Origin: Pseudomonas graminis
GTDB lineage: Bacteria; Pseudomonadota; Gammaproteobacteria; Pseudomonadales; Pseudomonadaceae
Assembly (NCBI RefSeq): GCF_004364335.1
Contig: NZ_SOCR01000019.1
Location: forward strand, 18,365-82,364
Length of the DNA: 64,000 nt
Direction of reading: 5' to 3'
Below the pieces are notes generated by a model. It was given only the letters and a program-made list of their open reading frames with translations. It searched no databases and had not been told where the DNA came from. Both the position numbers and the translations under genes were made by a program. This document shows positions 53,269 through 61,215 of this stretch, piece by piece (the stretch's first letter is position 1; each line of letters starts with the position of its first letter).

Positions 53269-54329
53269 CGCACCGTTTCAGCCGCGAGGTTGTCCGCCTC
53301 GGGCCCATTTTTGGCAGCAATGGGTCCGGCGTATGTCGGTGCGGATACACATCGGCGCGCCTGCTCTTCACCGCCCATCTATCTGCGCCAGCCGGGTCAG
53401 ACGTATTCAAGCAATCAATTAACGAAAATTTCACCGAACTTTTCGGGTGTTGTGTAAAAGCGCTGATACATCCCGGCCAGCTGCCGCCTTAAGACACAAT
53501 TAGAAACATCCGCCTCGACAGGTTGACGGGAGCCTTGGTTCTGTCAGCTCAGCCGATAAGCCATCTTTCGCGGCAACGGTTAGTTGGATCCTATTATCGG
53601 ATCTGCAGGGATGCGCAAACCTTTGCTTTGCTTTTAATAGTCCAGATGAGGAGAGGCGTAATGCCCGACCCCCTAAATTCAAGGGGTCTGGACCTATACG
53701 CGAGAGTACAGTAAAGCGTGTTCGGAAAACCGAGTTGAAACGGTCGGATTTCCGAACGGAGTTAAACTAACAGTCTTTGAAACTAACAGGCAGTCTGCAA
53801 GTGGTTCGGCAACTTTAAGTGTGCACGTCCGCTTATATAAGTTCTCGGGGGAGGGTGATATATAAGTCTGGCGAGAAAGTGGGTGCTTGTTAATAGCGGG
53901 TGCAAGTGGATATTTATCAGGCCGCGGCCGGGCGCGCATGATAAATGACAGTAAGTTTGAAGCTGATTGAATAAGCGTGCTAGAGCGTCAACAGCCACCC
54001 GACAGGGGAGGCGACCAGACAGAGCAAGAGGGAACGCACCATGGCAGAGCATAACCTGATGATTGTTAAGCTATTGTGATGCAGGCGTCAGGCGGGCCGG
54101 GCTTTTGGCAGCACGCGTAAGTCATCGTCCAGTCGGGGGCAAGGGACGATTTTAAATAGTCGTTTGAATGTTTTGTGGATGATTAGTTGTCGTCGTCAAT
54201 AAAGTCAAAGTGCTATCACTGAGGCGTTGTGAAGTAAGTCTCAGCGCGTTGGGGAACTAAATTTAATTATTGCTGCCTTTGGAATGCGTGGTATTAATAA
54301 ATCGCTTGCTCCCACTACGAGAGGTATCG
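53269..54329. other. Long AT-rich region upstream of hrpR
   Basis: Over 1 kb with no gene I can support and clearly lower GC than the flanking genes, especially from 53700 to 54330. It must contain the hrpRS promoter and a possible long leader. No hrp box was found, as expected for hrpRS, which lie above HrpL in the cascade. Confidence 0.6.
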
Positions 54330-55271
54330 ATGAAAGAAGAAATCGATGTAAGCGACTGTTCCTGTCAGCCCGAAAATGTGGCGCTGGATATCCAGCAAAT
54401 AGCATTGAATACCGCAAACCTGAGTATGGATTTGCTGCTGTGCGGGGAGACTGGAACAGGCAAGGATACGCTGGCCAAACGTATTCATGACTTGTCCGGT
54501 CGGACAGGTTCTTTCATTGGCATGAACTGCGCGGCTATTCCGGAATCCCTTGCGGAGAGTCAGTTGTTCGGGGTTGTGAATGGCGCGTACACCGGCGTCA
54601 ATCGGTCACGGGAGGGGTACATCGAAGCGGCCTGCGGCGGCACGCTGTACCTGGACGAGATCGACAGCATGCCGCTGAGCCTGCAGGCCAAGCTGCTGCG
54701 GATTCTGGAAACCCGGGGCATCGAGCGATTGGGGTCGACCGATTTCATTCCGGTGGACCTTCGGGTCATCGCCTCGGCGCAGCGCCCTCTGGATGAACTC
54801 GTGGAACAAGGGCTTTTTCGTCGTGACCTGTTTTTTCGGCTCAATGTGCTGACCATTCAAATGCCAGCCTTGCGCAAGCGTCGCGAACAGATCCTGCCGT
54901 TGTTCGACCAGTTCACCCAGCAAGTCGCCGCCGATTTCGGCTGCCCGGTCGCCGAGCTGGACAATCGTCTGGTACAGCTGCTCCTCAGCCATTCATGGCC
55001 CGGCAATATTCGCGAACTGAAGTCTGCCGCCAAACGGTTTGTGCTGGGCTTCCCGCTGCTGGGCGGCGATGCGACCGCGGATCGTGATCTGGAAACCGGC
55101 CTGAAGACCCAGCTGCGCGTCATCGAGAGGATGCTCATCGAAGACGCACTCAAGCGTCACAAACACAGCCTGGAAGCGGTGGTGCAGGAGCTCGAAATTC
55201 CCCGGCGCACTTTGTATCACCGAATGAAAGAGCTGGGCATGAACGATGCCGAAGAAGCGGCGATTTCGTAG
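54330..55271 (+). CDS. hrpR: Enhancer-binding protein HrpR
   Basis: This 313-residue AAA+ activator of sigma-54 RNA polymerase lacks a receiver domain. GETGTGKDTLA is Walker A, GGTLYLDEIDSM Walker B, and the sigma-54 contact loop reads GAYTGV, with Val in place of the final Ala as in P. syringae HrpR. The C-terminal helix-turn-helix ends in IPRRTLYHRMKELGM. HrpR pairs with HrpS to activate hrpL. The start at 54330 gives the length of known HrpR. Its TAG stop is formed by the first bases of a REP element. Confidence 0.95.
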   Translation: MKEEIDVSDCSCQPENVALDIQQIALNTANLSMDLLLCGETGTGKDTLAKRIHDLSGRTGSFIGMNCAAIPESLAESQLFGVVNGAYTGVNRSREGYIEAACGGTLYLDEIDSMPLSLQAKLLRILETRGIERLGSTDFIPVDLRVIASAQRPLDELVEQGLFRRDLFFRLNVLTIQMPALRKRREQILPLFDQFTQQVAADFGCPVAELDNRLVQLLLSHSWPGNIRELKSAAKRFVLGFPLLGGDATADRDLETGLKTQLRVIERMLIEDALKRHKHSLEAVVQELEIPRRTLYHRMKELGMNDAEEAAIS

Positions 55272-55440
55272 GACCGGCTTCAGCCGGGAAGAGGCCGGTG
55301 TGAGCGGCATAAGATTTGCGGTGTAACGCCTGACGCCTTCCCGGATGAAGCGGCGATTTCGTAGGACCGGCTTTAGCCGGGAAGAGGCCGGTGTGAACGG
55401 CATGAGATGTGTGGTGTGACGCCTGACGTCTTCCCGGCTA
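55254..55440. repeat. 93-bp tandem duplication covering the hrpR end and REP sequence
   Basis: Copy one runs 55254-55346 and copy two 55347 to about 55439. Each begins GAAGCGGCGATTTCGTAGG, so the last hrpR codons are duplicated. A few substitutions distinguish the copies. Confidence 0.9.
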
Positions 55441-55454
55441 AAGCCGGTCCTACA
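55361..55454. repeat. REPIN between hrpR and hrpS
   Basis: Arms GTAGGACCGGCTTTAGCCGG and its complement; same family as 13405-13497. A truncated copy precedes it from 55269. Confidence 0.88.
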
Positions 55455-55579
55455 AACGCGAGTTCTGCCCAGAGTCCCACAAATACCTGCCCCACCAAGC
55501 GCGCTGTTTCGCAATGGACGCCTCGCAGCCAATCTCGCGCAGCCAATGTCGCGTAACCCTGAAATACCAGAGGTCGTGG

Positions 55580-56488
55580 ATGAGTGTGTACGAGTTATTC
55601 GATGAGCAACTGGAAGACGACCATCAGGTGCCGAACCTGCGGGTGGTGGCCCGCAGTCTCGGTCAGTTGGGGATCGACCTGCTACTGTCAGGCGAAACCG
55701 GCACTGGCAAGGACACCGTCGCCAGCCGGATTCACGCGCTGTCCGGTCGCAAGGGCCGGCTGGTCGCGATGAACTGCGCGGCCATCCCGGAATCCTTGGC
55801 CGAGAGCGAGCTGTTCGGCGTGGTCAGCGGCGCCTACACCGGCGCTGATCGGGCGCGGGTCGGCTACATCGAAGCGGCCCAGGGCGGCACGCTGTACCTC
55901 GACGAGATCGACAGCATGCCCCTGAGCCTGCAAGCCAAACTCCTGCGGGTGCTGGAAACGCGCTCCGTCGAGCGGCTCGGCTCGACAACGCCGATTGCGC
56001 TGGACGTCTGCGTCATCGCCTCGGCCCAGCGCTCCCTCGACGAGATGGTCGAGCAGGGACGTTTTCGCCGAGACCTGTATTTCCGCCTGAACGTCCTGAC
56101 CGTGACCCTGGCGCCGCTGCGCGAGCAGAGAGCACGCATCCTGCCGCTGTTCGCCCGTTTCGCGGAGGCTGCGGCGCAGGAATCAGGTATTCCGTTGCCC
56201 GAAACCACTGGTGTGCTGCGCCACGTCCTGCTCAACCACGACTGGCCGGGCAACATCCGCGAACTGAAATCCGCGGCCAAGCGCCACGTCATGGGCTTTC
56301 CGCTGCTGGGCGGGGAGGCCAGCGATGAGGGCGAATCGTCGGGCCTCAAATCGCAGTTGCGGGTGATCGAAAAAGCCCTGATCCAGGCGGCGCTCAAGCG
56401 CCACAACAACAGCGTCGAGGCCGTGAGCCAGGAGCTCGACATCCCCCGTCGCACGCTCTATCACCGTATGAAAGAACTCGACGTCTGA
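55580..56488 (+). CDS. hrpS: Enhancer-binding protein HrpS
   Basis: This 302-residue AAA+ activator, the partner of HrpR in a mixed hexamer, has GETGTGKDTVA (Walker A), GAYTGA (sigma-54 loop) and YLDEIDSM (Walker B). A C-terminal helix-turn-helix contains DIPRRTLYHRMKEL. The length from ATG 55580 equals that of P. syringae HrpS, and AGAGG precedes it. It is the target of the inhibitor HrpV, encoded at 63524. Confidence 0.95.
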   Translation: MSVYELFDEQLEDDHQVPNLRVVARSLGQLGIDLLLSGETGTGKDTVASRIHALSGRKGRLVAMNCAAIPESLAESELFGVVSGAYTGADRARVGYIEAAQGGTLYLDEIDSMPLSLQAKLLRVLETRSVERLGSTTPIALDVCVIASAQRSLDEMVEQGRFRRDLYFRLNVLTVTLAPLREQRARILPLFARFAEAAAQESGIPLPETTGVLRHVLLNHDWPGNIRELKSAAKRHVMGFPLLGGEASDEGESSGLKSQLRVIEKALIQAALKRHNNSVEAVSQELDIPRRTLYHRMKELDV

Positions 56489-56584
56489 CCTGCGCGACCC
56501 GCTGCCTCTGGCTGGCACACCCTCCGTCCACACAGCCGAATACGCAGCGTCCCCGCCCACCCCGAATTTTATTGAGCAACTGGC

Positions 56585-56613
56585 GGAACCGATCCTGAGG
56601 TCCGGGCCACCCA
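56585..56613 (+). promoter_or_regulatory. hrp box upstream of hrpA
   Basis: GGAACC-N16-CCACCCA matches the HrpL consensus and ends 45 bases before the hrpA start. It should drive hrpA-Z-B-hrcJ-D-E. Confidence 0.92.
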
Positions 56614-56658
56614 TTGGCACCAAGCACTTTCGCTGGTGATGACTCAGGAGTGTTCGAC

Positions 56659-56988
56659 ATGAATCCAATCTCAATGGTCGGTGGTTTGGCCAACAGCGCT
56701 ATCAATGCGGGCGGGCAAATGACTCAGCAAGCCGCCAGCGCTGTGACCAATGTCAAGCAGGAAAACCAGATCACCGAGTCCGCCGCCCCTTCCAAGGCCG
56801 AAGCTGCACAAAACGCCGCCACCGAAAAGTCCGATGCAAGCCAGGCGCGCCTGATTGCCATGCAGACCGAAGCCGACATCCGCAAGCAGACCAACGACGT
56901 CCTCAGCGCTATCCGTTCCGGCAAGGAAGACAGCGCCAACAAGGCGATCAGTGCCGAGGCGCAGAACGCCAAGGGCATCAGCTACTGA
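56659..56988 (+). CDS. hrpA: Hrp pilin HrpA
   Basis: This 109-residue protein is the subunit of the extracellular Hrp pilus. The N-terminal half (MNPISMVGGLANSAINAGGQ) is divergent. The C-terminal half, with RLIAMQTEADIRKQTNDVL and AKGISY, matches P. syringae HrpA including the final ISY. I take the ATG at 56659, after CAGGAG, rather than an upstream extension. Confidence 0.92.
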   Translation: MNPISMVGGLANSAINAGGQMTQQAASAVTNVKQENQITESAAPSKAEAAQNAATEKSDASQARLIAMQTEADIRKQTNDVLSAIRSGKEDSANKAISAEAQNAKGISY

Positions 56989-57041
56989 TCGGTCCGAGCG
57001 CCCCCTGAAAACGGGGGCATCCACCTGAGGAGGGAGGTTTC

Positions 57042-58094
57042 ATGCTAAGTCTCAATGCCAATACCAATCCGATGCAGAACCTGCACATCGGCACCGTGGC
57101 GACCCAACCAGCGCTGGGCGGCGACAAGACCCCGCAGTCGCTCAAGGACGTCATCGACCAACTCGCTCAGGCGCTGACCAAAGGCGGGCACCTGGACAAG
57201 GAATCGCCGCTGGGCCAGATGGTCGGCAAGCAGATGGAGAAGAACAACCCGCTGGCGTCACTGGCCGGTGGCAGTCCGGACATGATCAAGGCCGCACTGG
57301 GCGACCTGATCAAAGACAAGCTGGGCGAAAACTTTGGTGCTGCCGCCGATGCGGGCCAGGCGGGCGCCGGCGCGCCGGACCTGATGTCGCAGACCCTCAA
57401 CGGTCTGGCCAAGGCGTCTCTGGATGATCTGCTGACCAAGACGGACAGCGGCACCACCTTCTCCAAGGGCGACATGCCGCTGCTGGAAAAAATCGCCGAA
57501 TTCATGGACCAGCGCACGGCCCAGGATCCGCAGAAATTTCCGGCGCCGGACTCGGGCTCCTGGAAGAATGAACTCACGGCCGAGGGCGACAACTTCCTCG
57601 ACGGCAAAGAAACGGCTGCATTTCGCTCTGCACTGGATTCGCTGGGCAGTCAGCTCGGTCAGCAACAGAACGGCGTCAGTGATGCCGGCGGCGGATCGCC
57701 ATTGGGTAATCCGGTCAGCAGCCTTTCTCCCGCCGATCCATCGGGCGGCGCTGCGCAGACCCCGAACAGCGTGAATCAGGACCTCGGCCAACTGCTGGGC
57801 GACCTCCTGCAGAAGGGCGTCAACGCCAGTGTTGGCGGCGGCCTCGGCACGCCAATGAACGATGCCTCTCAGTCCGGCGGTGCCGGCAACAGCGTGACCC
57901 AGGACCTGGGCCAACTGCTCAGCGGCCTGATCAAGAAAGGGCTCGAAGCTGAACAGAACGGTGCCGGCGTCAATGGCGCAGGTGGGCAAAACCCGTTCGC
58001 CCAACACGATCAGCAAAACACGCTGGCCCAGGCTGCTTCCGCCCTCGTCTCGGCGCTGGTGGGCGGCGGTAGCAACAGCAACACCCTTTCCTGA
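57042..58094 (+). CDS. hrpZ: Harpin HrpZ
   Basis: This 350-residue, glycine-rich, cysteine-free protein is a heat-stable harpin secreted by the type III system and associated with pore formation in plant membranes. LKDVIDQLAQALTKGG near the N-terminus resembles other HrpZ proteins. Two copies of an NSV(N/T)QDLGQLL unit occur at residues 242-262 and 283-303. A GGAGG site precedes the ATG. Confidence 0.95.
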   Translation: MLSLNANTNPMQNLHIGTVATQPALGGDKTPQSLKDVIDQLAQALTKGGHLDKESPLGQMVGKQMEKNNPLASLAGGSPDMIKAALGDLIKDKLGENFGAAADAGQAGAGAPDLMSQTLNGLAKASLDDLLTKTDSGTTFSKGDMPLLEKIAEFMDQRTAQDPQKFPAPDSGSWKNELTAEGDNFLDGKETAAFRSALDSLGSQLGQQQNGVSDAGGGSPLGNPVSSLSPADPSGGAAQTPNSVNQDLGQLLGDLLQKGVNASVGGGLGTPMNDASQSGGAGNSVTQDLGQLLSGLIKKGLEAEQNGAGVNGAGGQNPFAQHDQQNTLAQAASALVSALVGGGSNSNTLS

Positions 58095-58135
58095 AGCAAA
58101 CCGTACGCATCGACACCGTCTGCCGGAGATCGCCC

Positions 58136-58510
58136 GTGACCCTTTCCAATGTCAACCAACTCAAATCGCCGTCCACCGATCTTGAGCCGCGCCTGGATCA
58201 GGGATTGGTCAGCGGGCCTTCGCAGGCGGACGTCGATCTGTTCAACGCCGCCATGCGCCCTGAACTGTCGATGCAGCAGAGCCATTTGTCCGAACAGATT
58301 GCCAGTGCGTTGTCGGAACGTCTTGGCGCCACCGACAAGCTCTCGCAGCAAGCGGCGCGCAAGATGAAACGGGCGTCCACCACCGACGACCCGCTGGAAA
58401 TTTCCCAGATGAGTCGGTCGCTGTCGCAGTACTCGCTGCAGATGGCGCTGACCACCAAAGTCGTCAGCAAGAGCGCCCAGGCCCTCGATAAGCTGACCAA
58501 CCTGCAGTAG
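58136..58510 (+). CDS. hrpB: Type III inner rod protein HrpB
   Basis: This 124-residue protein has the length and position of P. syringae HrpB (SctI family), which forms the inner rod below the pilus. It starts at GTG 58136 after a GGAG site. The C-terminal half is helical (ISQMSRSLSQYSLQMALTTK), as in SctI proteins. Confidence 0.88.
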   Translation: MTLSNVNQLKSPSTDLEPRLDQGLVSGPSQADVDLFNAAMRPELSMQQSHLSEQIASALSERLGATDKLSQQAARKMKRASTTDDPLEISQMSRSLSQYSLQMALTTKVVSKSAQALDKLTNLQ

Positions 58511-58519
58511 AGGCATGCC

Positions 58520-59323
58520 GTGAACTACCTGACTGCGGGACTGATCTGCCTGATGCTGTTGCTCAGCGGGTGCAGCGATGACACAGACCTGTTCACCGGG
58601 ATGTCCGAGCAGGATTCCAATGACGTGATCGCCAGCCTCGCCGACCAGCACATCGACGCGCGCAAGCGCAGCGAGAAGACCGGCGTGGTGATCAGCGTGC
58701 CGACCGCCGAGATCAATCGCGCGGTGCGCATCCTCGATGCCGCCGGCCTGCCGCGCCGTTCGCGCACCAGCCTGGGTGAAATCTTCAAGAAGGAAGGGGT
58801 GATTTCCACGCCGCTGGAAGAGCGTGCGCGGTACATCTACGCCTTGTCCCAGGAGCTGGAAGCAACGCTGTCGCAGATCGACGGCGTGATCGTCGCCCGC
58901 GTGCATGTCGTGCTGCCCGAACGCATCGCGCCGGGCGAGCCGGTGCAGCCTGCGTCGGCGGCGGTGTTCATCAAACACACCGCGGCCCTCGACCCCGACA
59001 GCGTGCGTGGGCGTATTCAGCAAATGGTCGCCAGCAGCATTCCCGGTATGTCCGGTGAGCCGCTGGATTCGAAGAAATTCGCCATCGTGTTCGTGCCGGC
59101 GGCGGAGTTTCAGGACACCGAACGGCTGGTGAATTTCGGGCCGTTTCTGGTGGACAGCGCCAATGTCGACTTCTGGAATCGCATGCTGTGGCTCGCGCCG
59201 TTTGCCGCGCTGCTGCTGATTGCCGTGATCGTGTTGATTCTGCGCGGCGACTGGCGCAATGCGCTGTTGCAACGCATCGGCCTGCGCCGCAGTGCCCGGA
59301 CGAGCATGCCGGTGCGGGCGTAA
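58520..59323 (+). CDS. hrcJ: Type III inner-membrane ring lipoprotein HrcJ
   Basis: This 267-residue SctJ/YscJ-family lipoprotein has a signal sequence ending LMLLLSGC. FTGMSEQDSNDVIASL and VHVVLPER are family motifs, and a C-terminal membrane helix lies at about 217-240. It starts at GTG 58520, nine bases after hrpB, with AGAGG. Its stop overlaps the hrpD ATG. Confidence 0.95.
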   Translation: MNYLTAGLICLMLLLSGCSDDTDLFTGMSEQDSNDVIASLADQHIDARKRSEKTGVVISVPTAEINRAVRILDAAGLPRRSRTSLGEIFKKEGVISTPLEERARYIYALSQELEATLSQIDGVIVARVHVVLPERIAPGEPVQPASAAVFIKHTAALDPDSVRGRIQQMVASSIPGMSGEPLDSKKFAIVFVPAAEFQDTERLVNFGPFLVDSANVDFWNRMLWLAPFAALLLIAVIVLILRGDWRNALLQRIGLRRSARTSMPVRA

Positions 59324-59865
59324 TGATCAGTGCCGAGGAGCACTGGATTCGCTGGTGGTGTGCGCCCTGGGAGTGGGCCCACGCCGACTGGATCGAGGTG
59401 TTCGCCGAGCATTGCGGCGTGACGCGCGAGGATTGCACCGAGCTGTTGGGCACCCGCCACACTGTCTTTCTGCACAGCGTCGGTGTGGTCCCGAGCCAAC
59501 CGCCGCCGCCCGTTGAATCGCTGATGCAATGGCTGCAACTGGATGAAGCGCAGCAACAGCGGGCGCTGTCCCTGGCGGGCCGAATCTGTTTCGGCCAGGG
59601 CACGCAGGCCAGCGCTGACGACGCCGGGCAGGTGCATGAGCCTTGGTGCCGCGCGGTGGCCAAGGCATTGCGGCCCGGGTTGTGGCTCGATGCTTCGGTG
59701 ACGGATGCGCGGGTGTTGCTGGCGGCGTGGGCGGGCGAGCCTTGCTGGTCGCGGCTGCGCCTGTCCTGGGCGCCGGATGCCTTGCCGCCACCGTGCGCCG
59801 AGCTGCCCGAGAACAAGCTGCAAACCCTGTGGCACTCGGTGTTATGGCGGGTGACGACACCTTGA
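59323..59865 (+). CDS. hrpD: Type III apparatus protein HrpD
   Basis: This 180-residue protein fits P. syringae HrpD (SctK-like) in size and order. It is Trp-rich at the N-terminus (HWIRWWCAPWEWAHADW). SctK proteins link the cytoplasmic sorting platform to the ring. The start overlaps the hrcJ stop (TAATG). Confidence 0.88.
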   Translation: MISAEEHWIRWWCAPWEWAHADWIEVFAEHCGVTREDCTELLGTRHTVFLHSVGVVPSQPPPPVESLMQWLQLDEAQQQRALSLAGRICFGQGTQASADDAGQVHEPWCRAVAKALRPGLWLDASVTDARVLLAAWAGEPCWSRLRLSWAPDALPPPCAELPENKLQTLWHSVLWRVTTP

Positions 59866-59902
59866 TGCTTGCAGTTACCTCATTGTTATTCAGGAGCTGA
59901 AC

Positions 59903-60484
59903 ATGCTCGCCAAGCGCCGTCTCGTGTTGTCTTCCTCCGCCGTGCTGGTCACCGACATCCTGCGTCGCGAAGACCTGGCCGGTACCGTGCTCGCCGCCGA
60001 AGTGCTGGACAACGCCCGTGCAGAGGCCGAGCAGATTCTGGCCGCTGCCCACGCTCAGGCGCAGCAGGAAAAGGATCAGGCGCTGGCGCAATTCTGGGAC
60101 AGCGCCAACGGTTTTCTGCAGCAGCTTGAGCAGCAGCGATCGGCGCTGGCGCAGGAATCCATGGAGGCTGTGGAAACCTTGCTCAACGAAGCCCTCGCCG
60201 AGTTGCTCGACCAGACCACACTCGCCGAACGCAGTCGCGCGCTGATGAGAAATCTTGCCGCCGGCCAGACCGTCGAAACCAGGGCGGTGCTCAGCGCTCA
60301 TCCGGCCATGCTCGACAGCCTCGGCGAGTGGTTGTCGGCCAGTCGCTTTGCCGATCACTGGCAACTAAAAGGTGACCCGGCGCTGGCGCCGCAGACCCTG
60401 CGCCTGAGCGATGCCAATGGCGCGTTCGACATCGACTGGGACAGCCTGCGCCGCGGGCTCGCGGGCCCTTCGGCGCATTCATGA
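59903..60484 (+). CDS. hrpE: Type III ATPase stator HrpE
   Basis: This 193-residue SctL-family protein has a long coiled coil (EVLDNARAEAEQILAAAHAQ) and a C-terminal globular part, as in flagellar FliH. It connects the HrcN ATPase to the sorting platform. AGGAG precedes the ATG. Confidence 0.92.
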   Translation: MLAKRRLVLSSSAVLVTDILRREDLAGTVLAAEVLDNARAEAEQILAAAHAQAQQEKDQALAQFWDSANGFLQQLEQQRSALAQESMEAVETLLNEALAELLDQTTLAERSRALMRNLAAGQTVETRAVLSAHPAMLDSLGEWLSASRFADHWQLKGDPALAPQTLRLSDANGAFDIDWDSLRRGLAGPSAHS

Positions 60485-60514
60485 GTTTTTCTTGACCCGG
60501 TTGTGACGGTTCAT

Positions 60515-60543
60515 GGAACCGGAGCGGCCGCCGGTTCCACTCA
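60515..60543 (+). promoter_or_regulatory. hrp box upstream of hrpF
   Basis: GGAACC-N16-CCACTCA matches the HrpL consensus and ends 31 bases before hrpF, driving hrpF-G-hrcC-hrpT-V. Confidence 0.92.
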
Positions 60544-60574
60544 GGGGGTGAATCCCTCAGTTGGAGCCACCGGC

Positions 60575-60799
60575 ATGATCAGTTTCAAATCCCTGCAAAA
60601 CCACCTCGATCACTCCTATTCCCGCGCCCAGGACGACATGCAGGACGCCGCCGAAACCGCCTCGGAAAGCGGCAGCATGGAAGACTTTCAGGCGTTCAGC
60701 GATGCCTCGCAGCAGACCAACGTTGCCAACATGATTCTCAACGAAGGGCTGCGCGCCAAACACGGCATCACCAAAGCGATCATCGATGGAATTCAGTGA
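60575..60799 (+). CDS. hrpF: HrpF, small type III protein
   Basis: This 74-residue protein, with start at 60575 (MISFKSLQNHLDHSYS), has the size of P. syringae HrpF, which is thought to act as a chaperone-like partner of the HrpA pilin. The upstream frame extension to 60503 would run through the hrp box and is rejected. It overlaps hrpG by 14 bases. Confidence 0.9.
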   Translation: MISFKSLQNHLDHSYSRAQDDMQDAAETASESGSMEDFQAFSDASQQTNVANMILNEGLRAKHGITKAIIDGIQ

Positions 60800-61214
60800 A
60801 TTCAGCGCGATCCTCGCTCAGTGGTGCGAGCGACGTCCGCTCGCGCCGCTGGATTGCTGGATCGACGACGCCAACGCGCGACTGGCGGTGTCGGGCAACG
60901 GCATTCGCCTGAGCCTCGATGTGCTCGATCCCTACGACGGCAGCGACCCGCAGCGCCTCGACGCCGTGCTGACCCAAGGCGGCGCCGGCGTGGCCTGTGC
61001 CTGTGAGGGCGGACTGGCCATCGACCCCGACACCCGCTGCGTGGTGTTGGTCAGCTGGGTCGCCGACCCCTGCAACCCCACGCAACTGCTCGAACGTCTG
61101 GAGCGCCTGGCCAATCAGCGCGCCGCGATGCTCAGCCTCATGCAAACCTCGATTCGCAGCGCGACCGCTTCGTCGTCCCGCTCGACCCTCAGAACCTGGC
61201 AACCGGGAGTGTGA
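60786..61214 (+). CDS. hrpG: HrpG, chaperone-like regulator
   Basis: This 142-residue acidic protein corresponds to HrpG of P. syringae, which resembles type III chaperones and relieves HrpV inhibition of HrpS. It starts MEFSEFSAILAQWCERRP inside hrpF. It ends one base before the hrcC ATG. Confidence 0.88.
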   Translation: MEFSEFSAILAQWCERRPLAPLDCWIDDANARLAVSGNGIRLSLDVLDPYDGSDPQRLDAVLTQGGAGVACACEGGLAIDPDTRCVVLVSWVADPCNPTQLLERLERLANQRAAMLSLMQTSIRSATASSSRSTLRTWQPGV

Positions 61215-61215
61215 A

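Noticed and set aside
60503..60574. Longer HrpF from 60503
   Set aside because: It would encode through the hrp box; the 74-residue form matches P. syringae.
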